From positions 3,849,655 to 3,913,654 of the forward strand of contig NW_017803157.1 in NCBI RefSeq assembly GCF_001625305.1: a stretch of DNA of 64,000 bases, given 5' to 3'. Under the pieces are notes generated by a model, which was given only the letters and a program-made list of their open reading frames with translations, was not told where the DNA came from and ran no database searches. The position numbers and the translations under genes are program-made. Of this stretch, positions 22,795 through 34,126 are shown piece by piece (the first letter of the stretch is position 1; each line of letters opens with the position of its first letter). Source of the DNA: Branchiostoma belcheri (Eukaryota; Chordata; Leptocardii; Amphioxiformes; Branchiostomatidae).

Positions 22795-22992
22795 AGGGAT
22801 AGGTATAACAAGTTGTTTGGTATAATGTAGCTAGCTGCTGCCGCGCCGCGTGCCTGTGAAATTGGTGTGTTACGCCAAAGGGCAGATAACCTTTCTGTCT
22901 GGTCTCAGGGTTAGCATTTTCAATAGAGAGGTTTGTCTGTTTTTGACATATTCTTATATGATGAAATAACCAGTGAATACAATTGGTGTGGC
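22795..22992 (+). mobile_element. LINE 3' tail remnant and family H end
   Basis: At 22800-22885, TAGCTAGCTGCTGCCGCG, TGCCTGTGAAATTGGTGTGT and TACGCC match the LINE 3' tail seen complemented at 33003-33130. At 22960-22992 AATTGGTGTGGCC followed by TAA is a short family H terminus. Confidence 0.5.
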
Positions 22993-23180
22993 CTAACAGT
23001 ACCACAACTGTATAAATCAGCCACCAGACAGGAGCACCCATCATGGCAGCTGATGACTGGTCCTTATCCTCCTCATCTCACATAACATCCTCTCATCATC
23101 TCATCAGCATCCTCAATAATACATGAATGGCCACACTACAGTGTCCACTCAATGTAGATTAACCCACATACATATGCAAA

Positions 23181-23350
23181 GTGTACTCTCCAAGCAGAGG
23201 TTTTTGCTTTGGCTTATTTTTGGCATGTTTTAGGCTTTTTTTTATCCAGCTTTCTTTGTTGTACTGTAAGTTTTTTTTTTTTTGTGCCGGATAAAAAAAA
23301 CTAAAAACACGCAAAAAAAAAAGCTAAACCCCAAATCTCTGCTTGGAAAG
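23181..23350. mobile_element. MITE with CTCTCCAAGCAGAGG ends, 8-bp target duplication
   Basis: Inverted ends GTACTCTCCAAGCAGAGGTT and its near-complement at CAAATCTCTGCTTGGAAAG, with a T-rich/A-rich interior. TATGCAAA occurs on both sides (23173-23180 and 23351-23358), fitting an 8-bp duplication as made by hAT transposases. The same end sequence occurs at 35683 and 56990. Confidence 0.65.
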
Positions 23351-23423
23351 TATGCAAATTTGAGGCGGAGTTCTAGCCAGTGTTCGTCTTTCGGTCCACC
23401 TGTCAGGGTGTGCTTGGTTAGTA

Positions 23424-23870
23424 GGATAGTCAGTTCAGCTTGTCAATCAAATAGGAACATCCTCGGGAGTGAATGAGCTATGAAATTGCTAAGCCCCCCG
23501 AAGGTGGTTGACTTTCTGCTTTCTTCAACTGTTTGAGCGAAAATATGACCATCATTATATTTCAGTCCATAGGTATATAGATGAAATATACTGTTTTTCC
23601 TCGTGTTTCTTCTCCTTATTGTTCTACTGCCATTTTATTAAATGGACTTAATTTCTTCATTTTTTTGGCCAAATGACCTGAAATTTGGTATGGAGGTACA
23701 TGTAGAGTGGCCAAGATGCATTTAGTTTAGAAAAATGTCCAGTGCATCTGCCAAGATGTGTCCATGGTAGGATAGTCAGTTCGGGCTGTCAATCATTTGT
23801 CAATCAAATAGGAACATCCCGGGGAGTGAATGAGCTATGAAATTGCTAAGCCCCGCAAAGGTGGCTGACT
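23424..23870. repeat. Dispersed duplication, ~95 bp, 345 bp apart
   Basis: GGATAGTCAGTTC... through GGAACATCCTCGGGAGTGAA and ATGAGCTATGAAATTGCTAA occurs at about 23421-23513 and 23768-23870. The second copy has an internal insertion of CAATCATTTGT. Intervening sequence is unique. Confidence 0.8.
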
Positions 23871-24753
23871 CCCATTTTCCAGGGGATTGGGATCATCTCA
23901 CCATCGGGAATTCTCGGGAATTCCAATGAAATTTAGCAACATGTAATGATTTCGTCACATCATGTAAACAAAATTTTTTTTTTTTTGGAGAAGTAGCACT
24001 AGAGGATATCAGAAATGTTGTAACTAATATATATTTTACCAGAAGAAGGCAATTTTCTATAAAATTCATCTCATTTGATCATACATTTTATACATTAAGA
24101 AGATAGATTTTAAAATTTTGCATATATTTTCCTAACGAATACTGAATAGCCCCAAAATAAGCTATGTGAAGCATCTCTTTTTTGGGGGGAGGTAGAAGTC
24201 CGCCCATATAGCTATAGCTAGAACAAGGCTACGATACAAAACAAGCAACCAACATCGCATTTTTACCTTCCAAATCTCAGTATGCTTTATGGGACAGAGC
24301 AAGGAACTTTGATATAACGTCCTTGGATTAAGGGTTGATTCAACTTACTACTGTAACATTGCAAGAATGACCAGAAAATTTAATTTGAAAATCCAGTTTT
24401 GCCTCCCTGAATTGCACTGGATGCAACTGGCTTAGCTGTTTCAATACCTACATCTAGTTTGCTTTCACATTAAGTTAAGTTTTGCCTGTAATGCATGTGG
24501 TGGAGTTGTGTGTTCATGTAAATCTATGAGCCATTTTCCTTGAAAATATCACGAATATTATATATCCTTTCTTCACAGCATTTTAATGCACAAGGAATAC
24601 ATTGTATACACTGTATTAGGTATAAATATGATGTTTCAACTGGACAGTCGTAAAAAGATTATCACCGCTATAAAACCTGCCCACAAACAAGTGTTGCAGT
24701 TGTTTCTGTATAATGACAACCGGCCTTTGTCTCTCCCCTATGACAACATGTAA
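23871..24753. other. No gene seen
   Basis: AT-rich unique sequence; nothing recognised. Confidence 0.35.
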
Positions 24754-25173
24754 GGCCACACCAATTTAATTTGTTGGTTCTCAGATTCTCCTCTTCATTT
24801 TTGTCTGATTTGCACACGCACCAAAAAAAAAGATTTTGGCTCTGAATCAACTTAAATATGCTCATATTTTGCCCCCAACAGTTGAGGAAAGCTCCTTTTC
24901 TTCCTATAGTTGTTACAGTAATCTATCAATGCAGTGGTTTGATTAAAAGTTCAAAATTCATTGTTCAAATATTAACCCAGCCTTTTGTGTTGACTTGGTA
25001 GCTCCTATTGCAGCATTTGGGGGTATAATAGGATGCCTAGACCTTCAGTTTCAGTTTATTTGTTTTACCACAGCTCAGGCCATTTTGACCTGTTTTATTT
25101 TTTATTTTATCCCTCTCGCTTCATATTTTTCTGAAAAAAAATCCGAGGACCAACATATCAAATTGGTGTGGGC
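24754..25173. mobile_element. Family H MITE, long copy with 15-bp flanking repeat
   Basis: Begins GGCCACACCAATTTAATTTG after TAA and ends AAATTGGTGTGGGC. The host sequence TATGACAACATGTAA is present on both sides (24739-24753 and 25175-25189). This is longer than the 3-bp duplication seen at other copies. Confidence 0.85.
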
Positions 25174-25738
25174 TTATGACAACATGTAATGCTGCTGTCG
25201 TGTGTTTAATTTCAAGGACCATTTGCTCTCTAGCAAATGATGATGTCATCCCGACTATGATGGAAAGATAATCCAAACAGCGCAAATTAGTGTCACTAGG
25301 GAGACGCTACAAAATTTACCAATATTCTCTCCCGAAATTTGTTGAATAATTCAACTTTCCAAATTCCGCGCCTTATTTGGCATTATAATCATGCAAGCCA
25401 GTCTTTGGAAAAATCAACTGCCTCTGTCTGAATCCTATTAAAAACTTCTGTTGATTTTTTTACACCTCTTTCACTGCCTGAAAACTGTGCTGAAATTGTA
25501 CTACTTGAAAAATGGCAATGAGTAAAAAAAGAAAAAACATATCAAATCAACATAAGCATCAGTAACTGCCTTTTGGCCCAGTGGTTTGTGTGTTCAGTTG
25601 TTAGCTGACATGCTGAAGACTGTTGAGATTGTCAAAAAGGGTGATGAGAGAAAAACAACAACATACATGTATATGTGTCAGTGACTGCCTTTTTGGCCCA
25701 GCAGTTTGTGCGTTCGGTTGTGATCTGATACGCCTTTG
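25174..25738. other. No gene; short duplicated motif
   Basis: CAGTAACTGCCTTTTGGCCC near 25560 and GTGACTGCCTTTTTGGCCC near 25681 are a local duplication, each followed by a GTTTGTG/GTTCGGTTG stretch. No gene. Confidence 0.4.
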
Positions 25739-25922
25739 TAGTCTCCACCAGACTCCTTTGAAGGCTGAATAAATAATAAAAGTCGGCCTAAAAAGGGCCA
25801 GATGAGCTTATGTGCAGGCAAATGGACCCTCTCTGGCTGGACAACTCTTCTAGCCAATCAAATCCCCTTTAAGGCAGATTTCTACGATTTATTCAGCCTG
25901 CAAAGGAGTCTGGTGGAGACTA
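25739..25922. mobile_element. Family B MITE with 9-bp target duplication
   Basis: TAGTCTCCACCAGACTCC to GTCTGGTGGAGACTA. Flanked by ACGCCTTTG (25730-25738) and ATGCCTTTG (25923-25931). Confidence 0.87.
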
Positions 25923-26052
25923 ATGCCTTTGTGTCTTTACCATACATTTCTCTGGCGTTACAAACACTGGGAATGACTATTTTCCCCTCCTACTGTGAAG
26001 TCAAGTATCCCAATAAGAATAAAGGGATTAACAGTGATCCAGTGTTGACGTT

Positions 26053-26264
26053 AGACCCACCTGTTTCTAGACCAAACTCCTTTGCAGGCTGAATAAATAG
26101 TAGAAATTGACTGAGGGGACATCATTTACCAGAGGAGTTGGAAAGCCATAGAGGGTCCAGCTTGTTCCTCTGGTAAATATTGTCCCCTTCAGCCGATTTC
26201 TACTATTTATTCATCCTGCAAAGGAGTCTGGTGGAGACTAAGACCCACCTGTTTCTAGACCAAA
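26053..26264. mobile_element. Family B MITE with altered left end, 24-bp flanking repeat
   Basis: The element body is 26077-26240, ending GTCTGGTGGAGACTA. The left terminal ~15 bp are missing. Instead the host stretch beginning AGACCCACCTGTTTCTAG (24 bp) is present at both 26053-26076 and 26241-26264. That suggests repair or conversion replaced the left terminus with a copy of the right flank. Confidence 0.75.
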
Positions 26265-26458
26265 TTGCTGACCAACACACCCTTGATTAATTACCATGTA
26301 GATTGGATGTGGGATCACTGAGGACACCCTTCATTCCACCACTAACAGTGACGGAGGACCCGGTATGCACAATTCAGTACACAAATGATGAATTACTCTC
26401 AAGGTGGACCAGTAGGCCTGTCCCAACTCAGTTGCTCTAAATAAAGGTGGGCTAGGAT

Positions 26459-26661
26459 TAGCCTCCGTAGCAGGCTTATAGAACTGGGGGTTTGGTAGTC
26501 TTCGGCTATTTTCTGATTTATTAATAGCCCAGTTCTAAAAAAACGGATAATTCAACCAGGCCGGCTATGTTATCTATATGCAATCAGAAAATAACACGTA
26601 GAAGTGCCCAAAGACCCTAAAGTCCCCAAAACCCCCAGTTTTTGGCATGTTATGGAGGCTA
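26459..26661. mobile_element. Family A MITE
   Basis: TAGCCTCCGTAGCAGGC to TTATGGAGGCTA. The target duplication is eroded. Confidence 0.8.
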
Positions 26662-27039
26662 TAATAGGAAGGAGAAACTAAACAAACAAACAAACTTTTC
26701 AACTTTAATTCATGCCCCTTTAAATCAATGAATTGACTTGAAATTTGTAAATGTGAATACTAACCAACATTAACAGCATCTTGATTGGAGTCTCTGCCCA
26801 AAAGATCTCTACTATCTAACATATACAGTGAAAAAGTGGAAGAAAAAACAATATATCAGTAATACTGTGAGCATTCAAAATGTTACCCTTCTTATTTAAT
26901 ACTGTACCCCAAAACACATCACAGTAGATCAAAGATCATTTTCCAGTGCTACATATTTCAAATGGACACAAGATGACCTGATACAAAAGACAATTGCCAC
27001 ATGACGCGGTTTGAAATGTCTCAATTAAGCCAACCCCAC
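26662..27039. other. No gene seen
   Basis: Unique AT-rich sequence. Confidence 0.3.
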
Positions 27040-27066
27040 TACATGCTTGTCCCAGACTCTTCAGTA

Positions 27067-27398
27067 CAGGGCTAGAAATACTGGGTGCATGTGCACCTTA
27101 GTGCACCCAAATTTGGAGCTGTGCACCCATTTTTTTTCTGTGGGTGCACCAGTGCACCCAAATATTTTCTTAGGTTAAACGTATGTGAAGATGTTAAATG
27201 TATAGTAGTTACAGCATATTCTTAACATCTAAGTTCTCAGAAAAAATAATACAATCATTATTATTATATAATGAAACATAATTATAGTTTTTGCTGACAT
27301 TCTACTTATTTTATCTTAAATATGGTGCACCTAAAATATTTTTTGTGCACCCAATTTTTTAGGGTGCACCTATTCCCAAAAATGAATTTTGAGCCATG
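27067..27398. mobile_element. Family G hAT-like MITE, 5-bp target duplication
   Basis: Starts CAGGGCTAGAAATACTGGG and ends AATTTTGAGCCATG. Both ends carry repeated GTGCACC stretches. CAGTA flanks it on both sides (27062-27066 and 27399-27403). The uninterrupted paralog at 27698-27752 is an empty site that confirms the boundaries. Confidence 0.85.
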
Positions 27399-27436
27399 CA
27401 GTATCAGTCTCTACACTGTAGACAAGCCTAATACAT

Positions 27437-27696
27437 GGGGGCCTGCATGGGGGGGTCCCGACAACGCTCTACGCTAAATTTTGAGAGTTGGCTATGTATT
27501 ACGCTGAATTCAGGAAACCTTCCGATTACGCTTTACATTAAATTCCAAGTGGCTACAACGCATTACTTAGAATTAAAACGGCGAATACGCTGTATGCAAA
27601 ATGTGCTGAATACGTTGAATTAGAGCGGTCCATCTACGCTCTACGTAGAATTAAAACAGCGGATTACGCTCTTTGGAAAAGGGCATGCAGGCCCTC
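27437..27696. mobile_element. Family S element, copy 3
   Basis: GGGGCCTGCATGGGGGGG at the left, AAAAGGGCATGCAGGCCCT at the right. The interior is ~31-bp units with ATTACGCT, CTACGTAGAATTAAAAC and variants. Closely related to copies at 11747 and 32799 (the latter inverted). Confidence 0.75.
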
Positions 27697-27818
27697 CTAT
27701 GTGCTTGTCCCAGACTGTTCAATATCGGTCTCTACACTGCAGACAAGCCTAATCAACACGGACTATTACGTACATCTAGCTTACAAACTTGTCTGATGAG
27801 CAAACTCATCTTACTAAT

Positions 27819-28108
27819 GGAAAAATCATTACATTTGCCTGTCCCTGGTGACTCGGCCTATTTAAAGCTTCAGTTGGAAGAGTAGCAAGGCTGGGCTAGA
27901 GACAGGGACAATTCGTTTTTTTTTTTTTTTACTTCAGATTCACCTCAAAACAAGGCTTGTGAGAGCCACTTACATGTTTTGGGTTACAGTGATGACTGCG
28001 TGGTCAGAGAGAAAAATCATTACATTTGCCTGTCCCTGGTGACTCGGCCTATTTAAGGCTTCAGTTGGAAGAGTAGCAAGGCTGGGCTAGAGACAGGGAC
28101 AATTTGGT
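27819..28108. repeat. Tandem duplication, 192-bp period
   Basis: A ~97-bp stretch with GTCCCTGGTGACTCGGCC and GGAAGAGTAGCAAGGCTGG occurs at 27819-27915 and again at 28011-28108, nearly identical, so the event is recent. Confidence 0.9.
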
Positions 28109-28184
28109 TGCTGTGAATATTATGCTAAATTCATATACTACAAATGTAGTACCAATTGCTTTATTCGGAAAGTGGAATATTGGT

Positions 28185-28415
28185 ACTTGGATTCGCCTTT
28201 CTGATTTGGAAGAAAAAGATAAGGATACAGGTCTTGAATCAACTCCAAAATGGTCATATTTGGGCCCAAACAGTTGACAAAAGGTCCTTGTCTTTCTAGT
28301 TTCCATCTATGAATGTAATAGTTTGATAGAAAATTTAAAATTCATTTGAATTATACCCGGGAAACCAGCCTAGTATGATGACATCAGAGAACCAACAAAT
28401 TAAATTGGTGTGGCC
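28185..28415. mobile_element. Family H MITE, truncated
   Basis: Recognisable from TTGGATTCGCC through the ATCAACTCCAAAATGG stretch to AATTAAATTGGTGTGGCC, followed by TTA. The left terminus and part of the core are lost. Confidence 0.7.
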
Positions 28416-28974
28416 TTAGACAACAAACTCATCAAAATGACAATTGTATATTGTATTATGTATTAAGTCACTGGATAAAGTGATGTAAAATTCAGTTAGT
28501 GGTTTAGAGACATTGAAAACCTTTGTATTGTAGATATGCTTATTTCTGTATTTCTGGGGGAACACAAAAGATTATTAATGATATTTCAGATACAGCATAC
28601 ACATAGGTCAAGTGTTTTCAATTAACATATACTTATGGTCATTTAGACAAAAGCTTACAGATATCTCTTGGGTTTTGGACAAGCACAGCGAAGAGTTAGA
28701 ATGGAATTAACTTTCCATTACAAAGCCCAACAGTATTAGAAGTCTGAAGCTTTAGGTTATTGGTGATATTAGTGGTAAGTATGTAGTGCATTTCTAAGTA
28801 TGGCAGGTGCACCTACACATGTATACATATACCAATTGGATTTCCTTCAAGTATTGTTTTTGGTGTCCGTGTGTGCATTTCTGACCTTTTTGCGTGTTCG
28901 GGGTTTCTTTTTTGCATCTATCTGGGTTTGCATTGGGTTTGTGTGAAAAAAGAAACCCTGATAAAAAGTCAAAA
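28416..28974. other. No gene seen
   Basis: AT-rich unique sequence; a T-rich/A-rich inverted stretch at 28900-28965 (GGGTTTCTTTTTT and its complement) resembles the interior of the 23181 MITE. Confidence 0.35.
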
Positions 28975-29240
28975 GTCTAGAGTGACTGGTTGAAAGCTCT
29001 ACATGTAGATTCTTGTGTTGGATCAAAAGTTTAACTTCAAACATGCAACTACCAAGTACCAATACAGATGAACTTTCATGATTTGCTGTTGTCTCTGTTT
29101 AGGATGATCTGCTGAGGGAGACTAGAGTGACTGGTCGAAAGCTCTACATGTAGGTGAGTGAATTGTGTTGGATCAAAAGTTTTAAAGCTTTAAACATGTA
29201 ACTACCGACACAGATGAACTTTCATGACAGGATGATTTGC
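28975..29240. repeat. Tandem duplication, ~138-bp unit
   Basis: TAGAGTGACTGGT...GAAAGCTCTACATGTAG, GTTGGATCAAAAGTTT and ACAGATGAACTTTCATGA recur at 28978 and 29115. The unit starts with the family P-like motif also found at 4540. Confidence 0.7.
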
Positions 29241-30043
29241 CGTTGTCTCTGTTTAGCATCAATTTGTCTAACCCACATCAAACTGTCATTGTTTCGGCTT
29301 CTCTTCTTTGTTGTGAGTCAAGCAGTCGGACGGACAAACCGCCTCAATGGGCTGGCAAACGTGTAATTTCCTCAGTGGGCGTATTAGCGAGGTAATTAAA
29401 CACGCGCGATTATCTCGGCAGGGGGTTGTTAGAGAGGGTGTGGAGGTGCGTTATCTCTTGACTTGTTCCTACCATGTGGTTAGGGGGGTGGGGCGGAGTG
29501 AATCCTTTTATTCTCAGGTCTGATAATAGGTGATTTGCGGAGGGGGTGTTGTCTCAGCGGGGGGGGGGGGTCCGTTAACAGACTCTTGGAGAAGGCAAGA
29601 AGCTTTTATCACAATGTCCTTGGAGAAAGTTATTCTGTCTGTCTGAATTTTGAAAAATGAACCTTCTGAAATGGCATTTCCTGCATTGTTTTAGAGGATT
29701 TCAAAGAAACAATCAGAGAGAACTTTCTTCAATGACAATTTTCAATGGCAGTTTTCCTACGATTCCAGCCTCGCTGGTGATACGAATCAGTCCATCTTTT
29801 AAAGAACAATCTTGGACCTTTAGATAAAAAGTGGACCAAAAAGTGGACCTTTGAGCCTTGTGGCTACGCGCATGCTGTCGATCTGATACAGTGTACCACC
29901 CAGCTCAATTACTCTCCCAGGTTAACTCCCCCCAGGTGAGAATGCTCAGGTGATCACGTACGACACACCTGATGGGCCATTACGCCCTGGAAATGATAGG
30001 GTGGCGGCCCGATAGCCAGGGTCTGCTTTTCGTCAATTACTAA
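29241..30043. other. No gene seen; G-runs
   Basis: Includes a run of thirteen G residues near 29560 and other G-rich tracts at 29480-29570. No coding signal. Confidence 0.4.
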
Positions 30044-30427
30044 GGCCACACCAATTTGATTTGTTGGTTCACGAACTTTTTTCAGGAAAATATGAAGCGA
30101 CAGTGCAAAAAAATTTTACAAATGAAAATAGGCCAAGGCATCCTACATGTATGATAGCCCCAAAAGCTATGATAGGAGCCATGGAGTCGACATACCAGGC
30201 CGGTTTATAATAAAAAAAAATGAATTAAAAACTTTGTATCAAACCACTGCATTGATAGATGGAAAAACTGTAACAACTCTGAAGAAAAGGGACTTCCTTC
30301 AACTGTTGGGGCTAAAATACGAGCATTTGAGTTGATTCAAAGTCTGAAATGTTTTTTTTTGTTGTTGTAAATCAGAAAAAAATGAAGCGGGCAAATCCGA
30401 CAACCAAAAAATTAAATTGATAAAGCC
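30044..30427. mobile_element. Family H MITE, full length, TAA target duplication
   Basis: 384 bp, starting GGCCACACCAATTTGATTTG with TAA on both sides (30041-30043, 30428-30430). The right end has drifted to AAATTGATAAAGCC. The core GGAGCCATGGAGTCGACATA is present. Confidence 0.88.
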
Positions 30428-30430
30428 TAA

Positions 30431-31399
30431 CATTTTGATGAGTGTATCCTTTGATGAACGGATGTTACCGGTCCTTTTCTTTGTTACGAGGGACGTTGGA
30501 TGTGCTGTATTGTTGTCGGTGGTGTGTAGACTGCTTATTAACGTGCCAGGCCCCTTCGTTGGCATTTCAAACATTTTTCTTCCGTTGGTTGTTCCGTAAA
30601 TTCCTTGCAACTAGATATCTTGAATGCCTGTTTTCAGAAATATGTGTGACAAAAATATTGTGATGAAATGAAAGAAGACAACATGCTCAGAGTTATTTTC
30701 AATAAAACCTGTATATTTTCACACATGACAAGGTACTATACAAAACTCTCCTGAATATAAAATAGACATATCTTCAGTCATATACACAGATCTAGCTTTA
30801 TACACATTTTTGTGTTGCAAATTGGTGAAATGTACCACACATTTTTAGACATTTCTGTGGCATTTGTGAACTATATGTGTCTCACTGTAGCTGATCAGTT
30901 TGAATATGCATCATTTTAATTCGGAAATTCCACTGTTTCTGAATTTCTTTTTCAAAGTATTTTTCCCAAAGCTCTTCTATTGTATTTTTGTATTAACATT
31001 TAACAATATACAACAAGAGCCAAATGCAAAGGGATAAAAAAAGTGGAATTTCCACATCAAGGTGGAGCATGCTTGCAATATCTTTACTAACAGTCAATAA
31101 ATGAGGTATGCTATCACTGTTTTCAGTGTAACAGATAGTTGTGTGGTTGGTAAACATCATTCAGTGTATATATACAAAAATCACTTTATCAATGGTCAGC
31201 AGCAATAGGCAACACATCTTTTTTCTCGATTCACAGGAAACTTCTGGAAGGATTGGTCATGATTCTGAAGTCAAGATGACTCCAAACTGGTTTCAATGAA
31301 CTTGTAAATGAACAAATGACCAGGAACAAAATTCTGCTCCACTCCAAGAGTACAAATAATGATCTATATTGTATTTACATGTCCAGTATCTACGAATGT
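30431..31399. other. No gene seen
   Basis: Three overlapping frames at 30299-30663 lack motifs and differ in strand and frame. AT-rich. Confidence 0.35.
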
Positions 31400-31840
31400 C
31401 TCAATACACCTGATTGGTTAATCGACCACCTGTTGGATGAACCAAAGCCAATGAGATTGCTTGTTAGATCGACACTTTGGTGTGTGCACGTAACAAGACT
31501 TTCTATTGGATGAAGTAGAACCAACAAAATTGCAGACATTTTTTGTAGCATTCCAGAATTCCGTGGTTTTAAACAGTTTGAAGCTTGTTTCGTGGTCTCT
31601 GATTGGCTAAATAGTTCCGAGCAGGAAAGCTTGTTTCGTGGTTTCTGATTGGCTAAACAGTTGCGAGGAGGAAAGCTTGTTTCGTGGTCTCTCATTGGCT
31701 AAACGGTTCCTAGGAGGAAGGCTTGTTTCGTGGTCTCTGATTGGCTAAACAGTTCCGAGCAGGAAGGCTTGTATCGTGGTCTCTGATTGGCTAAACAGTT
31801 CCGAGCAGGAAGGCTTGTTTCGTGGTTTCTGATTGGCTAG
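31400..31840. repeat. 46-bp minisatellite, each unit with an inverted CCAAT box
   Basis: Units begin near 31582, 31628, 31674, 31720, 31766 and 31812, each with GCTTGTTTCGTGGT and CTGATTGGCTAA (one unit reads CTCATTGG). Further ATTGG/CCAAT occurrences precede the array at about 31414, 31450 and 31504. The minus-strand frame through it (31390-31695) is only the repeat read in triplets. Confidence 0.9.
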
Positions 31841-32798
31841 CGGTGTCGTATGCCGTCGTGACCGGATTGTTGAGCGTAGCGTTGAAGGTGCCCTTGAGAA
31901 TCGTATCTTGAAGAAGCGGACTCAACTGTAAAAGAAAAATGGCAAAATGTTAATAAACAGGTTTGTTTATTTGTGTGTTTGTTTTTAGATGATAGTTTTA
32001 TATTTTTTCTTAGATGGCAAAAATTCGAATGTTTAGAATGCTGTCCAGGAGAAGTGGGCTTAAACAACAGGAAAAATATGCAATGTTACAAGGCAATGTA
32101 CAATGTAAATTGCACAATATCACTGTACTTGATAGCAACAGTACAGGTCCCAAATTAATCATACACAGGAGACATTGAGACATAGAGATGTAAAGAAAGT
32201 GTAACAATACAGAAGTCACTAACAACTTTTCAGAAAAATGTTGTGTTCACAAAAAATTGGGGAACCTTTTTTCTGTGGCTGAATGCTTTATTTGATAAAA
32301 ACATTATTGGTACTGTATTACTTTTAAAAAATGACAAATAAATAGGTAAACTTTCATATTTGAAAATCTGCATGTCTATAAATAAATACCTAATTATTAT
32401 CAAAAGAGTTGTTTGTATCAAAAGATGTTTTCTCATACAATCCCAGGTCTATCTGCAATTCCTAGATAACTTCATCAAGGATAAAAACTATACCAAAATG
32501 GGGATGATGCTTTAAGCCCCCTTTGGTGTACATAACGTAAGCATTTTAGTCCTCAAGCGACCAGTTCGGGATGATTAATGATCCCTCCCCACATGACCCC
32601 ATGCTGAACCCATGTACTAACTTGTTCCTACGCTAATCAGACCTGACAAAGATGCACAGAGAGAACCAGGACCATGTGCACCCCTGTCTGTTGGAGATGT
32701 GGTTCTCATTAAGAGTTTGGGGTTCGGCCACATTTTTTTGTCTCCTGTAACTGACAAGCCACAATCTATTCCCTCACAGGATGCTGGTAGAAAGATGG
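31841..32798. other. No gene seen
   Basis: AT-rich sequence with short frames on both strands and no motifs. Confidence 0.35.
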
Positions 32799-33010
32799 GG
32801 GCCCTCAAGCCCTTTTCCGTAGAGCGTAATCGGCCGTTTTAATTCTACGTAGAGCGTAGACAGACCGCTCTTTGCATTTTGTGTAGAGCGTATTCAGCGT
32901 TTTAATTCTATGTAATGCGTTGTAGCCATTTGGAATTTATTGTAAAGCGTAATTGAGAGGTTTCCAAATTCAGCGTAGAGCGTTGTCGGGACCCCCCCTT
33001 GCAGGCCCTC
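32799..33010. mobile_element. Family S element, copy 4 (inverted)
   Basis: Starts GGCCCTCAAGCCCTTTTCC and ends CCTTGCAGGCCCTC. The interior repeats GTAGAGCGTA and TTTTAATTCTACGTAGAGC. The host stretch GGATGCTGGTAGAAAGATG immediately left resembles GGATGTTGGGAGAAAGATG at about 33152-33172, beyond an abutting LINE tail. Confidence 0.7.
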
Positions 33011-33130
33011 CTGTATCTGTATCGGTATAGCCGGTATAACCGCCCTTCGGCGTAACACACCAGCTTTGCAGGCACGCGGCACGGCGGCAGCTAGCTATAT
33101 CACACCGAACGACTTGCTACACTCAATCTT
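33003..33130 (-). mobile_element. LINE 3' tail
   Basis: Read on the minus strand: TAGCTAGCTGCCGCCGTGCC, GCCTGCAAAGCTGGTGTGTT, ACGCCGAAGGGCGGTTATAC, then GATACAGATACAG as a short tandem tail. The same end is seen at 22795, 52556-52885 and 61865. Only the 3' end is present, as expected for 5'-truncated LINE insertions. Confidence 0.6.
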
Positions 33131-33916
33131 TGCACATTTGATTGCAGGAGTTATGAGGAGGATGTTGGGAGAAAGATGCCTCATCTGTCTAGAGTAGTTC
33201 AACTGTCAAAAGCTATGAAATACAATACTTAACAATAATGGGATTTCTTTCTTTTTTTCTTTGATTAGAATAAACGTGAGAACAATGTTTGATTTGAGTA
33301 CTGTATATTACAATGTACATAGCATCAACAAGTTAAAGAAACTTTTAACTAAAGTTAAAGAACTTTCTGATAATACTTTTGGATTTTTTTTCCTGTTATA
33401 TTTTCTCCTTCTTCAATTGGTTATCAATATATCAAAAGTTATGAAAATATTGAAAAAAGAGTTGAGAAAAAAACTATGATCTATTAACAACACACTTCTG
33501 AGAGACCAAGTTAAGGATTTGATTGATTGATTAACAGATTGATTGATTAAACTTTCTTCTGTCAAAATATTGCCTTTACTTATAAATCAAGGAATTTGTA
33601 CTGTATCAGATGACATTATAATCTACAATCTTGTTCAAAGTCTACCCTGAACTGTTCTTTCTGTTTTTGATGAAACTTTTATCTATACAGCCTACAATTA
33701 ACCAAGAAACTTGCAGCGTCCAATTAGAGAACACATGCACCTGTTCCTGATAAGAGACCTTCCAAGAAATATGCTTAAACTGTCTACTGTAAAAGGCAAA
33801 ATATTTGCACAAAACTTTCAGAATAAAAGTCTGAAAACTACTCAAAAATTGTCTAATAGTATGTAAATGTTGTAACATAATATACTTTCCCTCACCTACA
33901 AATTGCATTTTGCTGT
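33131..33916. other. No gene seen
   Basis: AT-rich. A TTGATTGATTGATTA tract near 33518-33550 may be another retroelement tail. Confidence 0.35.
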
Positions 33917-34126
33917 TAGCCTCTGCAAGACGTTGGGGGCGGCTGGAGATACTAGAAATTGACCAAATAGAGAGACAACATGCCAGGGGAGTTGTTCCAC
34001 TTGGAGAGTACAATTCGGGTGCAGCAAACTGTACTCTCCAAGCAGACCAACTCCCCCGGCATGTTGTCTCTCTATTTGACCAATTTCTACTCTTTCAAGC
34101 TGCCTCCCAAAGCCTGGTAGAGGCTA
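33917..34126. mobile_element. Family D MITE, copy 1
   Basis: TAGCCTCTGCAAGACG to AAGCCTGGTAGAGGCTA with long complementary arms (AGAGAGACAACATGCC, GTACTCTCCAAG) around a short loop. No clean target duplication. Confidence 0.8.

Larger units (their letters stand above)
27040..27752. repeat. Direct repeats enclosing element S3, left copy split by element G1
   Basis: The host stretch with GCTTGTCCCAGACT and TCTCTACACTG and AGACAAGCCTAAT occurs once at 27040-27066 plus 27404-27432 and again uninterrupted at 27698-27752. The left copy was later split by the G1 insertion. S3 lies between the two copies. Confidence 0.85.

Noticed and set aside
31580-31840. CRISPR-like regular repeats
   Set aside because: The 46-bp units are contiguous with no unique spacers, and the window is animal DNA.
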